Shown here piece after piece: positions 63,086 through 64,000 of a stretch of 64,000 nt of DNA (position 1 is the stretch's first letter; each line of letters starts with the position of its first letter). This DNA is from Comamonas testosteroni TK102. GTDB lineage: Bacteria; Pseudomonadota; Gammaproteobacteria; Burkholderiales; Burkholderiaceae_C. A program made the position numbers and the translations under genes. Below the pieces are notes generated by a model. It was not told the origin of the DNA and searched no databases. It worked only from the letters and a program-made list of their open reading frames with translations. Where the stretch lies: positions 4,774,001-4,838,000 of the forward strand of contig NZ_CP006704.1 of the NCBI RefSeq assembly GCF_000739375.1, in the 5' to 3' direction.

Positions 63086-63229
63086 AAAGAGAACGAGATT
63101 ATAGCGCGGTTTTTCCCAGCTTTCAGAGAACCCCGCGGATCAAGGATTGAAGGCGGAAGCACTCAATCCCTGCCAGGCGCGTCGCGGCAGCCATCGCGGC
63201 ACGACCGTGACCCGCTGCAGGCGCCGCCA

Positions 63230-64000
63230 TCAGTCCAGCGTGACCTTGGCCTCGCGAATGACCTTGCCCCATTTGGCGGTTTCCGCAGCGATGAAGCGAT
63301 CGCATTCCTCGGGCGTCGATCCTTCGGCAAACGTGCCCATGGTCTGCTGCATGCGCTGCGTGATTTCAGGGCTGCGAATGATGCGAGCGACTTCGGCGGA
63401 CATGCGCTGCACAATTTCCTTGGGCACTCCTGCCGGGGCAATCATGGCGGCCCAGGTACTGCCCATCAGCTCGGGAATGCCTTGCTCGGCAAACGTCGGT
63501 ACATCGGGCAGCACCGCCAGCCGCTTTTCGCTGGCCACGCCGATGAGGCGGATGCGACCGGCTTTGGCAGGCTGGATCAGATTGGGCGGAGGATCGAGGA
63601 ACAACGGGATCTGACCACCCATGAGATCGGTCAATGCCGGTGCGGCTCCCTTGTAGGGCACATGGATCATGTCCGTCTTGGTCAGCAGCTTCATCAACTC
63701 GGTCGTCAGATGCGCGCTGGAGCCGCTTCCCGAAGAGCCAAAGCTGACCTTGCCCGGATGCGCCTTGGCATAGGCAATCAGTTCCTGCGTGGTCTTGAAC
63801 GGTGCATTGTTTGACACTGCTGCAACCAGCGGCGAGATGCCCATCAGAGATACGCCGACCAGATCCTTGCCGGGGTTGTAGGGCAGCTTGGGATACAGCG
63901 TGGTATTGGCCGCATAAGCGGCAATCACCACTCCGAACGTGTAGCCATCGGGCGCAGACTTTGCCACCTGATCCACACCGATGAGACTGTTTGCGCCCGG
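63230..64000 (-). CDS. Bug-family substrate-binding protein, cut by right edge
   Basis: The 257 C-terminal residues of a Bug/TctC-type periplasmic binding protein; the start with signal peptide lies beyond the window. Family signatures are GANSLIGVDQVAKSAPDGYT, PYKGAAPALTDLMGGQIPL, VPTFAEQGIPE and the terminal WGKVIREAKVTL. It binds an organic acid for a tripartite or similar carrier, or senses it; the ligand cannot be told. It is about as distant from TphC as Bug paralogues usually are. Confidence 0.92.
   Translation of the reverse strand, partial: PGANSLIGVDQVAKSAPDGYTFGVVIAAYAANTTLYPKLPYNPGKDLVGVSLMGISPLVAAVSNNAPFKTTQELIAYAKAHPGKVSFGSSGSGSSAHLTTELMKLLTKTDMIHVPYKGAAPALTDLMGGQIPLFLDPPPNLIQPAKAGRIRLIGVASEKRLAVLPDVPTFAEQGIPELMGSTWAAMIAPAGVPKEIVQRMSAEVARIIRSPEITQRMQQTMGTFAEGSTPEECDRFIAAETAKWGKVIREAKVTLD

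Overview
The window looks like a chromosome segment of a Comamonas-type betaproteobacterium (family Comamonadaceae). The terephthalate (tph) operon matches from memory, in order and close to residue level, the one described in Comamonas sp. E6. Bug-family binding proteins, several TonB/PepSY iron modules and LysR-rich catabolic neighbourhoods fit the same group. No search was run, so genus level is an inference.

Left part (1-15.65 kb) is a patchwork genomic island. It holds unrecognised genes (a left-edge partial gene, an H-NS-like small protein, an 815-residue helical protein), a relic of an IS3-type transposase and a relic of a filamentous-phage Zot gene. Next comes the complete terephthalate operon: tphR divergent from tphC-tphA2-tphA3-tphB-tphA1. 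Beyond it lie more insertion-sequence debris, an intact IS3-family element with a 4-bp target duplication, a MntA/HepT toxin-antitoxin pair, an intact P4-type integrase with tandem repeats just upstream of it, and a frameshifted, truncated second integrase. The tph operon is bracketed by two inward-facing copies of the same IS end.

Middle left (15.65-30.8 kb) carries two iron-acquisition modules pointing away from each other. Each has a FecI-type sigma factor, a FecR regulator, a TonB-dependent receptor with a signalling domain, a DUF3649 membrane protein, a PepSY membrane protein and a DUF3325 protein. The space between them contains a decayed HAD-like gene and the last 29 codons of another TonB receptor.

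Middle (31.3-43 kb) holds an allophanate hydrolase with a GntR regulator facing a TauABC-like transporter plus alpha/beta hydrolase (probably nitrogen scavenging), then an AraC regulator, a threonine-aldolase-like enzyme and an MFS/LysR pair. From 43.1 to 50.5 kb a LysR regulator faces an operon of aldo/keto reductase, MFS exporter, cupin-CMD fusion, two hydrolases and a flavodoxin, of which the last four carry export signals. A LysR/SDR pair and another IS relic follow.

Right part (53-64 kb) is a third iron module (TonB receptor, small membrane protein, PepSY protein, DUF3325) continuing into a MacA-MacB-outer membrane efflux operon that ends in an 86-residue free-standing Fur-type DNA-binding domain. 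A tRNA-Gln(TTG) and a Bug-family binding protein cut by the right edge close the window.
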